From: a virus
Virus record (IMG/VR): IMGVR_UViG_3300048672_000727
Span: 1 to 34,979 of that record
DNA: 34,979 bases
Reading direction: 5' to 3' (one strand)
Shown: positions 30,458 to 34,979 of the stretch, piece after piece
Layout of the letters: each line of letters begins with the position of its first letter
Numbering within the stretch: the first letter of the stretch is position 1
The notes under the pieces: generated by a model
The model's database searches: none
Seen by the model: the letters and a program-made list of their open reading frames with translations, nothing else
Told to the model about the DNA's origin: nothing
Position numbers and translations under genes: made by a program

Positions 30458-31117
30458 CTATATCATCCGGTAATGTTCGCTACAAAAAAATGAGCTGCCG
30501 CTTTCTGACGCGCCGCGTGTTGATGATGACAACGTGCCAGGCTTGCCACAGCCATCCATGCCGCACAGGTGGTCAATAATGCCCCTGCCTGCCCTGATTA
30601 GTCCGCGTGCCTTGTGTGTGGCAATCAAGTTGTCCAGCGTGGCTTTTTTTTCAGCCATACGCGAATGGTAATCACCCATGCCTGCATCATTGCCGCTGGC
30701 CTGCTTTGCATAAGCCAGCATCTCCGTAGGATTGCATACAACCGTTTTTTTATCTGCCCTTGCACTTATTGCGGCAATGTCGCTTTCGTGCATTAAACGC
30801 GCCTGGCGTGCGAATTTGACCGCATTTACAATAACCAGCATGGTTGGCATTTTTTCCGGCAATTGTGCCGTTAGGTTTTCGTAACCGGCTATCACGTCAA
30901 CCAGGTCGTAGTTGTAGAGCTTATCCCTAAGCCTGCCCTTAAAGTTGGCCAGTTCGTTCGAGTTGCCAAAGTCGCGGCGGAACTGGTCGGCATAGTCGGC
31001 ACGCATGGCCTTGGTCATGCTTGTGACGGCGGCGTTTAGCTGCTCGATATAGTTTTGGTCTGTGGTTGCCAACATGGGGGCTGCTTGTGTAAAATACGTC
31101 TGTGGGTTAGTAGTCAT
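30458..31117 (-). CDS. putative replication-associated protein with C-terminal zinc-finger-like motif
   Basis: 219 residues, overlapping the replication initiator gene by 11 bases. The bulk is helical (IEQLNAAVTSMTKAMRADYADQFRRDFG, then FKGRLRDKLYNYDLVDVIAGYENL). The C-terminus has CGMDGCGKPGTLS, then FFCSEHYR, a C-x4-C ... C-x2-H arrangement likely to bind zinc. It occupies the place of lambda P (helicase loader) after an O-like gene, but I see no clear similarity to P. A replication or helicase-loading role is an inference from position. Confidence 0.55.
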   Translation of the reverse strand: MTTNPQTYFTQAAPMLATTDQNYIEQLNAAVTSMTKAMRADYADQFRRDFGNSNELANFKGRLRDKLYNYDLVDVIAGYENLTAQLPEKMPTMLVIVNAVKFARQARLMHESDIAAISARADKKTVVCNPTEMLAYAKQASGNDAGMGDYHSRMAEKKATLDNLIATHKARGLIRAGRGIIDHLCGMDGCGKPGTLSSSTRGASESGSSFFCSEHYRMI

Positions 31118-32033
31118 TGTTATTCATCTCCTCTTCAAACTTTGCACGGTTCCGAAAGTAGTCGTCTTTCAGTTGACTTGATGTTTTTTGATCCACACTT
31201 AAGCCAGGTGCACTGTTAGTAGCGGTCACCTGGCTTTTTTGTTTTCCTGAGTCTTGCGCCTTGGACAGCCAGGCATTAATAAACCTGTCTATGCCTGCCT
31301 TGGTTTTTCTTTTTGCTGGGTTTGATCTTAGCCACCCAAGCATGTTACGCGTCTCCTGCTCTACGTCTACGGCTGGGTAAATTGTCTGGTAGTCGGCTAT
31401 GTCTGTTAGCGTGATGGTCTTGTAGGTGTCTTTTGCATTAAGCGGCAATAATAAAAAAACATCTTCTTGCGTTTTTTCCTGACAGTCCAAACCCAAGCTT
31501 TTTGGGGTTTGGACATAAAGATTATTATCCTGATGGTTGTATCCTGATGGTTGTATCTTGATAGTTGTATGAATGTTAACTGGGGTTAACGGTGCGTTAG
31601 CCACGGTTAACGGTGCGTTAGCCACGGTTAACGGTGCGTTAGCCACGGTTAACGGTGCGTTAGCCACGGTTAACGGTGCGTTAGCCACGGTTAACGTGGG
31701 TTCTCCCCTGAATGAACAGGTGCTGTGATACTTTTCTGTTGGCTCTACGTACAATCTAAAGTCGTTTTGATCCTGATGTTTTTCAAGCAGACCTAAGTCG
31801 GTTAATTTTTTTATCCGCTTTGATACAGCCGCCTTGTTGTTAAGTCCAAGTAACGGCATTTGGTTTATGAGATGCCTGTAATTAACCCATACTTTATTGC
31901 CTATCTTTGTTGCCATTTTGTTGCATTGCCAGGTCGCAATGTAATCAAGCAGCGCCCAATCTACCAAGTCTGTTACTGATGCAAGCCCCGAGTCATATAT
32001 GCCTGCCTGATTTATTAGTATCGTGTATTTCAT
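31107..32033 (-). CDS. phage replication initiator (lambda O-like organisation)
   Basis: 308 residues, ATG with GGAGGT at ideal spacing. The N-terminal ~100 residues contain a winged-helix domain (LLGLNNKAAVSKRIKKLTDLGLLEKHQDQNDFRLYV). Residues ~114-148 are five exact copies of LTVANAP, encoded by the 21-bp iterons. The C-terminal part has MLGWLRSNPAKRKTKAGIDRFINAWLSKA, a motif of phage replisome organisers that interact with the replication machinery. The origin probably lies inside the gene, as in lambda. The protein would bind the iterons and load replication proteins together with the next gene. Confidence 0.8.
   Translation of the reverse strand: MKYTILINQAGIYDSGLASVTDLVDWALLDYIATWQCNKMATKIGNKVWVNYRHLINQMPLLGLNNKAAVSKRIKKLTDLGLLEKHQDQNDFRLYVEPTEKYHSTCSFRGEPTLTVANAPLTVANAPLTVANAPLTVANAPLTVANAPLTPVNIHTTIKIQPSGYNHQDNNLYVQTPKSLGLDCQEKTQEDVFLLLPLNAKDTYKTITLTDIADYQTIYPAVDVEQETRNMLGWLRSNPAKRKTKAGIDRFINAWLSKAQDSGKQKSQVTATNSAPGLSVDQKTSSQLKDDYFRNRAKFEEEMNNNDY
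31529..31570. repeat. three tandem 14-bp repeats next to the iterons
   Basis: CCTGATGGTTGTAT at 31529-31542 and 31543-31556, and CTTGATAGTTGTAT at 31557-31570. Since 14 is not a multiple of 3, the encoded peptide does not repeat. This points to selection on the DNA, not on the protein. AT-rich sequence (AAAGATTATTAT) adjoins. Confidence 0.8.
31584..31696. repeat. replication origin iterons: five 21-bp repeats plus a partial sixth
   Basis: Exact 21-bp units begin at 31584, 31605, 31626, 31647 and 31668. A partial sixth begins at 31689. Each unit has the palindrome GTTAAC followed by GGTGCGTTAGCC. A further GTTAAC occurs at 31575-31580. They lie inside the replication initiator gene, as lambda iterons lie inside O, and 21 bp is two helical turns, so bound protein would align on one face. 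Confidence 0.85.
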
Positions 32034-32045
32034 TTTTACCTCCTG

Positions 32046-32240
32046 TTAAATTAGGTCAAGCACTGTAACCAGGCCATCGGTTGCCGCCTCTATATCACGC
32101 CACTTTTCACGGCGTGGGTGACGGCAACCATAAGCCCAAGACTTGACGGTTATTTCTGACACACCCAATTTGTTGGCCAGCTGTTGGATGGCTAACTTTT
32201 GGGTTACGTTTTGTTGCTGGATATATGTTTTTATGTTCAT
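32046..32240 (-). CDS. Cro-like HTH regulator
   Basis: 64 residues from the ATG at 32240 (MNIKTYIQQQNVTQKLAIQQLANKLGVSEITVKSWAYGCRHPRREKWRDIE). The HTH is evident at residues ~15-45, followed by a short tail. It is divergent from the repressor gene and first in the leftward replication operon, the position of cro. No Shine-Dalgarno is seen. The predicted promoter (TTGCAC-17-TATACT) would start transcription at or within a base of the ATG, so the mRNA may be leaderless. Expected to shut off the repressor promoter by binding the operators between the two genes. Confidence 0.75.
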   Translation of the reverse strand: MNIKTYIQQQNVTQKLAIQQLANKLGVSEITVKSWAYGCRHPRREKWRDIEAATDGLVTVLDLI

Positions 32241-32246
32241 GGCTAA

Positions 32247-32275
32247 AGTATACAATATGTATTGTTTTTGTGCAA
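32247..32275 (-). promoter_or_regulatory. leftward early promoter (Cro-like / replication operon)
   Basis: TTGCAC (32275-32270), 17-base spacer, TATACT (32252-32247). Operator O1 (32250-32262) covers the -10 and part of the spacer, so repressor binding would block polymerase. Confidence 0.8.
32250..32262. promoter_or_regulatory. operator O1 (ATAC-N5-GTAT)
   Basis: ATAC-AATAT-GTAT, within the longer repeat GTATACAATATGTATTGTT (32248-32266), which recurs as O2 30 bases away, about three helical turns. Confidence 0.8.
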
Positions 32276-32279
32276 TCGT

Positions 32280-32292
32280 ATACGTTATGTAT
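32280..32292. promoter_or_regulatory. operator O2 (ATAC-N5-GTAT)
   Basis: ATAC-GTTAT-GTAT, within GTATACGTTATGTATCGTT (32278-32296). It lies between the two divergent promoters and abuts the -35 of the repressor promoter, which would allow autoregulation. Confidence 0.8.
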
Positions 32293-32294
32293 CG

Positions 32295-32322
32295 TTGATT
32301 ATCTGCACATTTTGTATATTAT
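32295..32322 (+). promoter_or_regulatory. repressor promoter
   Basis: TTGATT (32295-32300), 16-base spacer, TATTAT (32317-32322), ~30 bases upstream of the repressor ATG. Confidence 0.6.
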
Positions 32323-32352
32323 TAACAAGTGTTTAATAGATAGGTGATAACC

Positions 32353-32694
32353 ATGAAATGGTACGACAGGGCGAAAATAGAAATGAAGAAGCAGCGCATT
32401 ACCCAGGATGACCTTATCCAGTGCCTTGGCGTTACTACGCGCGGCGCCGTGTGCCATTACCTGAACGGCAGGCGAGAACCCAGTGGCGAACAGCTTGAGA
32501 AGATTGCTAGCGTGATAGGTTGCACAATGGATTATCTGCTAACCGGAAAAGATGATTTTGCCGCAGTAAAGTATACAGGGAAGATTGATGACGAACTCAT
32601 AGCCGCCATGCTTGATATAACGGACGATCAAAAAGCGGTTGTTTTGAGTGTCGCCACTGGATTTATGGCAGCAAATGCCGGTAAAAAACAATAA
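32353..32694 (+). CDS. XRE-family phage repressor (CI-like role)
   Basis: 113 residues from the ATG at 32353 (an in-frame GTG three codons earlier is possible). Residues ~1-65 are a typical HTH (AKIEMKKQRITQDDLIQCLGVTTRGAVCHYLNGRREPSGEQLEKIASVIGCTMDYLLTG). The remaining ~45 residues are helical (LIAAMLDITDDQKAVVLSVATGFMAAN), probably for dimerisation. There is no LexA-type peptidase domain, so induction is unlikely to be by RecA-stimulated self-cleavage and may rely on an antirepressor. The gene is flanked by pairs of ATAC-N5-GTAT operators and ends in a strong terminator. Confidence 0.82.
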   Translation: MKWYDRAKIEMKKQRITQDDLIQCLGVTTRGAVCHYLNGRREPSGEQLEKIASVIGCTMDYLLTGKDDFAAVKYTGKIDDELIAAMLDITDDQKAVVLSVATGFMAANAGKKQ

Positions 32695-32740
32695 GTTTAA
32701 TTATTTTTAATATTAAAAACGCCATATAAATCAATAAAAA

Positions 32741-32764
32741 AGCCGCTTAAATGCGGTTTTTTTG
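32741..32764 (+). terminator. intrinsic terminator of the repressor gene
   Basis: AAGCCGC, a short AT loop, GCGG, then seven T residues on the + strand, 47 bases after the repressor stop. The CCGC/GCGG core is shared with the attenuators of the two immunity cassettes. Confidence 0.85.
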
Positions 32765-32781
32765 TGTCTTTTTTTTAAAAT

Positions 32782-32794
32782 ATACGTCTTGTAT
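32782..32794. promoter_or_regulatory. operator O3 (ATAC-N5-GTAT)
   Basis: ATAC-GTCTT-GTAT upstream of the candidate rightward promoter, same pattern as O1, O2 and O4. Confidence 0.75.
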
Positions 32795-32795
32795 C

Positions 32796-32824
32796 TTCCA
32801 AAGTATACAAATTGTATCTATACT
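32796..32824 (+). promoter_or_regulatory. candidate rightward promoter (integration module)
   Basis: TATACT (32819-32824) as -10, weak TTCCAA (32796-32801) as -35, 17-base spacer. O4 lies within the spacer, so the repressor should silence it. Confidence 0.55.
32805..32817. promoter_or_regulatory. operator O4 (ATAC-N5-GTAT)
   Basis: ATAC-AAATT-GTAT, 23 bases after O3 and inside the spacer of the rightward promoter. Confidence 0.75.
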
Positions 32825-32830
32825 GTCACC

Positions 32831-32900
32831 AAGTTAAAAGCTTGTTGCTGATGCGCGGCAACCGGCCTTACCTCCGGCGCACAACGCGCCGGTTTTTTTT
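32831..32900 (+). ncRNA. candidate short leader or small RNA ending in a strong terminator
   Basis: From the rightward promoter, transcription would meet GTTGC/GCAAC (a small hairpin at ~32844-32862) and then the terminator CCGGCGC-ACAAC-GCGCCGG (32874-32892) followed by at least eight T residues. The result is a transcript of ~70 bases without an ORF. It may be an attenuated leader for the genes to the right or a regulatory RNA. With the operators it fills the 32695-32927 gap. Confidence 0.5.
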
Positions 32901-32902
32901 TA
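32874..32902 (+). terminator. intrinsic terminator before the integration module
   Basis: Perfect 7-bp GC-only stem CCGGCGC/GCGCCGG, loop ACAAC, then a run of T residues. It is one of the strongest terminators in the window, yet it lies upstream of co-directional genes. Confidence 0.88.
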
Positions 32903-32927
32903 ATTGTATTTTAATATTGGGTGATGT

Positions 32928-33107
32928 ATGCAAAGGAATTTATATAAAGACTTCCCAGCAAGCAAAATAAAAAAACTTGTGGCTGATATTGAATTGCTGG
33001 CTATTGAGCTGGAGGATTTGAAGCATAAAAAGACGCCTATGGCTTATAAAATAAATAATGCACGCAGTATTGGCAAGAATGAATTGCTGGCTGCATGTGC
33101 CGCGTGA
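32928..33107 (+). CDS. small coiled-coil hypothetical protein
   Basis: 59 codons starting ATG CAA AGG AAT and ending in TGA at 33105-33107. The sequence MQRNLYKDFPASKIKKLVAD continues with IELLAIELEDLKHKK, a Leu/Ile heptad-like helix, and ends SIGKNELLAACAA. GGGTG upstream is a weak ribosome site. The stop is 9 bases before the next start, consistent with an operon. No family recognised. Confidence 0.5.
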   Translation: MQRNLYKDFPASKIKKLVADIELLAIELEDLKHKKTPMAYKINNARSIGKNELLAACAA

Positions 33108-33116
33108 GGTGATAAA

Positions 33117-33521
33117 ATGGCAATACATAAAAGCGGTAAAACATTCCATGAAATGTGGTGCATTGAAAACGGGCTGATAATGTCAGGCCGCCAGCTTACG
33201 GGCGTGCTGGGTATTGGCATGCAAAAGCTAAAATTACTCATAGCACAGGACTTGATCGAGTTTCCAAGGCCTGTCAAAACATGCACGCGCGGAAATATAA
33301 AAATAAATTATTACAAGCGCGTGGATATTGAGCGGCTTATAAGCCAGGTTGACCTGAAAGCCATTAGGGTTAGCAACTGGTCTGGTAATTCAATTAAAGC
33401 GGCGGCTGAGAAATCAGAAAGTAAAAGTATTGATATTGGCCTGTATTGCCAGTTTATGGGTATATCAGCACATACCGACAATATAAGAATGTGCGGCACT
33501 GGTTATTATGCGCACCGTTGA
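33117..33521 (+). CDS. putative DNA-binding protein of the integration module
   Basis: 134 residues, ATG with AGGTG upstream. Residues ~20-80 (LIMSGRQLTGVLGIGMQKLKLLIAQDLIEFPRPVK, then KINYYKRVDIERLISQ) resemble MerR/excisionase-like winged-helix folds, where a helix-turn-helix is followed by a two-stranded wing. The C-terminal ~40 residues are unassigned. It overlaps the next gene by 14 bases. It may regulate integration or excision. Confidence 0.5.
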   Translation: MAIHKSGKTFHEMWCIENGLIMSGRQLTGVLGIGMQKLKLLIAQDLIEFPRPVKTCTRGNIKINYYKRVDIERLISQVDLKAIRVSNWSGNSIKAAAEKSESKSIDIGLYCQFMGISAHTDNIRMCGTGYYAHR

Positions 33522-33837
33522 TATTGACGAGGCTGCTGAAATATTGGGCATGCACCCTGAGTCTCTACGCCGCAAAATGCGACAGCCTGGATGCACCATT
33601 CCAGGCTCTAAGCCAGGGAAGCACTGGCGTTTTGTTGCTGAACACCTGTATAGCTACATCAGCAACCCAAAGCAATCACCAAAACAAGAAGCCCTGGAAA
33701 ACAGTACGTGCGTATTTACCAAAGAAAAGACGGTGGTACTTGGTGGGTATCGTACAAACCGCCAAACGGCGCAACAGTACGCCGATCTACTGGGACAAAA
33801 GACAAACAAGAAGCCCAGGAATATGCCGACCGGTTAA
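33508..33837 (+). CDS. excisionase-like HTH_17 protein
   Basis: 109 residues. The N-terminal ~55 residues (TVDIDEAAEILGMHPESLRRKMRQPGCTIPGSKPGKHWRFVAEHLYSYI) are a clear MerR/excisionase-type helix-turn-helix of the HTH_17 group, often found immediately before phage integrases. The remaining ~50 codons overlap the integrase gene in another frame (130 bases) and look unstructured, so only the N-terminal domain may matter. Expected to bind attP/attL-R and control the direction of recombination. Confidence 0.68.
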   Translation: MRTVDIDEAAEILGMHPESLRRKMRQPGCTIPGSKPGKHWRFVAEHLYSYISNPKQSPKQEALENSTCVFTKEKTVVLGGYRTNRQTAQQYADLLGQKTNKKPRNMPTG

Positions 33838-34757
33838 AGTCTGATTCGTGGCGCGTATCAAGGCTGGGTGAGATCGAGCGACACACCTGGGAAGATGCCG
33901 TTATCCGGTGGGTTTCCGAACGTGGCGACAAAAAGAGCGCCAGATCAGACTTAAGCAACTTCAGAATTTTGCATGCGGCAATGGCAGGCAAGGCGCTGGA
34001 TAAGATTACCAGGCCGGTTATTGATGGCTTTGTTTACGAAAGGCGTCTTGACGGCGTTAGCAATGCCACTGTAAACAGGTCACTAGCATTGCTTAGGGCT
34101 GTGCTTAATACAGCAGCCACTGAATGGCAGTGGCTGGAGTCACCGCCAAAGATAAAGCTGCTTAAAGAGCCTAAGCAGCGTGTACGCTATCTTGATGACA
34201 ACCAGATAACCAGGCTGCTTGGAGAGTTGCCAGAACACCTTAACCTGATTGTTAGGTTTGCGCTGGCCACCGGATTGCGTGAATCAAACATTGTTAACCT
34301 TGAATGGCCATCGGTAAATATTGGCAGGCGTGTTGCCGTTGTTTCCGCTGACGACACAAAAACAGGCAAGGCGCTGGGAATACCGCTTAACTCAGATGCA
34401 ATGGATGTTATTTTTAGGTGCCAGGAAATACGATCAGAATATGGCCGTAGTGTAAGCCATGTTTTTACTTATCTGGGTAATCCAGTATCAAGGGCAAACA
34501 ACCACGCCTGGCGTAAGGCGCTTAAGCGTGCCGGTATAGATGATTTTAGATTCCACGACCTCCGCCACACTTGGGCAACCAGGCATATAAATGCAGGAAC
34601 ACCGGTAGATGTGCTTAAGCAGCTGGGTGGGTGGTCGTCTGTTGATATGGTGCTAAAGTATGCACACCACGCTGGTGATAGGCTATCTGAGTATGCTGGT
34701 AATATATCCGGTATATGTACAAAACCTGTACACATAAAAAAAGGCTCGCCTAATTAA
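33708..34757 (+). CDS. int: tyrosine-type site-specific integrase
   Basis: 349 residues from a GTG (MRIYQRKDGGTWWVSYKPPNG). An N-terminal arm-binding domain is followed by a core-binding SAM-like domain (residues ~60-145) and the catalytic domain. Catalytic residues visible: Arg191 (ATGLRESNIVNLEW), Lys218 or Lys221 in the beta hairpin, His283-x-x-Arg286 (FHDLRHTW), Trp309 in the usual His/Trp position (LGGW) and the nucleophile Tyr318 (VLKYAHH). It overlaps the HTH_17 gene by 130 bases and ends 22 bases before the tRNA-derived core. It integrates the phage at the 3' end of a tRNA-Thr gene. Confidence 0.93.
   Translation: MRIYQRKDGGTWWVSYKPPNGATVRRSTGTKDKQEAQEYADRLKSDSWRVSRLGEIERHTWEDAVIRWVSERGDKKSARSDLSNFRILHAAMAGKALDKITRPVIDGFVYERRLDGVSNATVNRSLALLRAVLNTAATEWQWLESPPKIKLLKEPKQRVRYLDDNQITRLLGELPEHLNLIVRFALATGLRESNIVNLEWPSVNIGRRVAVVSADDTKTGKALGIPLNSDAMDVIFRCQEIRSEYGRSVSHVFTYLGNPVSRANNHAWRKALKRAGIDDFRFHDLRHTWATRHINAGTPVDVLKQLGGWSSVDMVLKYAHHAGDRLSEYAGNISGICTKPVHIKKGSPN
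34715..34724 (+). promoter_or_regulatory. candidate integrase arm-type site, left of core
   Basis: ATGTACAAAA, repeated exactly at 34930-34939 on the other side of the tRNA-derived core in the same orientation. It lies inside the end of the integrase gene. Confidence 0.45.
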
Positions 34758-34770
34758 TCAAGCAAGCCTT
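34741..34770 (+). terminator. integrase terminator
   Basis: AAGGCTCGC and GCAAGCCTT pair with one mismatch around a 12-base AT loop, followed by TTGATTTGTTT. It overlaps the last codons of the integrase. Confidence 0.6.
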
Positions 34771-34779
34771 TGATTTGTT

Positions 34780-34834
34780 TGGAGCTGGAGATGGGACTCG
34801 AACCCGCGACCGGCTGATTACAAATCAGATGCTA
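34780..34834 (-). other. attP core: 3' fragment of tRNA-Thr(UGU)
   Basis: On the minus strand the sequence runs from an anticodon arm (CTGA-TTTGTAA-TCAG, anticodon TGT) through the T arm (GGGTTCGAGTCCC) to acceptor strand CTCCAGC, discriminator T and CCA (34782-34780). The D arm and 5' acceptor strand are missing. Beyond ~34834 the sequence is AT-rich and not tRNA-like. This is the identity block by which the phage recombines with the host tRNA gene and restores it. Confidence 0.82.
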
Positions 34835-34929
34835 AAAACGCATGTTATTGATTTAATTTAATTAACAATTAATTTTATCAACATTTTGTTTAATATAAAG
34901 CACAGTAAATCAATTGCTGTATCTTGTGC

Positions 34930-34939
34930 ATGTACAAAA
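34930..34939 (+). promoter_or_regulatory. candidate integrase arm-type site, right of core
   Basis: ATGTACAAAA, second copy of the 34715-34724 repeat. It lies in the AT-rich 34835-34979 stretch, where IHF or Xis sites may also lie. Otherwise I see no gene from 34758 to the end. Confidence 0.45.
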
Positions 34940-34979
34940 ACAGCACAAATCTAAAACAAAAAAAAGTGATATATACAAA

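Noticed and set aside
31584-31696. Tandem 21-bp repeats as a CRISPR array
   Set aside because: The units are contiguous without spacers, lie in frame in a replication gene and have no cas genes nearby. Iterons fit better.
32928-33521. Toxin-antitoxin pair (59-aa plus 134-aa genes)
   Set aside because: Size and coupling are suggestive, but neither protein shows a toxin or antitoxin motif, and the second looks like an excisionase-type DNA binder.
34780-34834. tmRNA 3' end
   Set aside because: The CCAGCTCC end looks similar, but the upstream CTGATTTGTAATCAG is a true anticodon arm with TGT and the CCA is in place, so tRNA-Thr is the better call.

Overview
The window reads as an essentially complete genome of a temperate tailed phage with a contractile (myovirus) tail, about 35 kb, from a proteobacterial host. 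The host cannot be named from the sequence. The head and packaging genes are lambda-like (GpA-family large terminase, lambda-type portal, HK97-fold prohead protease fused to the capsid protein). The tail is Mu-like and follows Mu gene order (gp37-38, sheath, tube, assembly chaperone, tape measure, gpN, gpP, gp45 to gp48, fibres). Lysogeny uses a tyrosine integrase, not a Mu transposase. A 3' fragment of a tRNA-Thr(UGU) gene lies just beyond the integrase, but the 5' half of the tRNA is absent. This fits attP in an unintegrated or circularised genome better than a host junction.

Layout: 1-450 holds one doubtful ORF and two strong hairpins. 455-26680 is one long leftward late operon. Read in transcription order it holds holin, M15 endolysin, terminases, gpW-like protein, portal, protease-capsid fusion, a block of poorly known virion proteins (14.2-19.5 kb), then the whole Mu-like tail, fibres and a small membrane protein. 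Most neighbours overlap as ATGA or TAATG, so translation is coupled. An intrinsic terminator sits directly after the capsid gene. At 26.7-27.2 kb an XRE regulator diverges from the late operon across a perfect 16-bp palindrome.

27.2-30.2 kb is the most interesting part. Two tandem copies of a ~296-bp control cassette each sit upstream of a Rha-type regulator gene. Each cassette has a promoter, a short element (A), an intrinsic terminator, a compact RNA with a GNRA hairpin that presents an antisense element (B), and a hairpin with a third element (C) ahead of the gene. A and C are complementary to B, and all three change together between the copies. This is the logic of the P1/P7 C4 and P4 CI antisense immunity RNAs, here duplicated with two different specificities. 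The operon controlled by the first cassette also encodes a secreted M10-type metzincin protease.

30.2-32.3 kb is the replication operon. The lambda-O-like initiator carries five 21-bp iterons and three 14-bp repeats inside its coding sequence, a likely origin. At 32.0-32.9 kb lies the genetic switch: a Cro-like gene (apparently leaderless), a divergent repressor, and four operators of form ATAC-N5-GTAT, two on each side of the repressor gene. 32.9-34.8 kb holds small regulators, a likely excisionase, the integrase and attP with flanking repeats.
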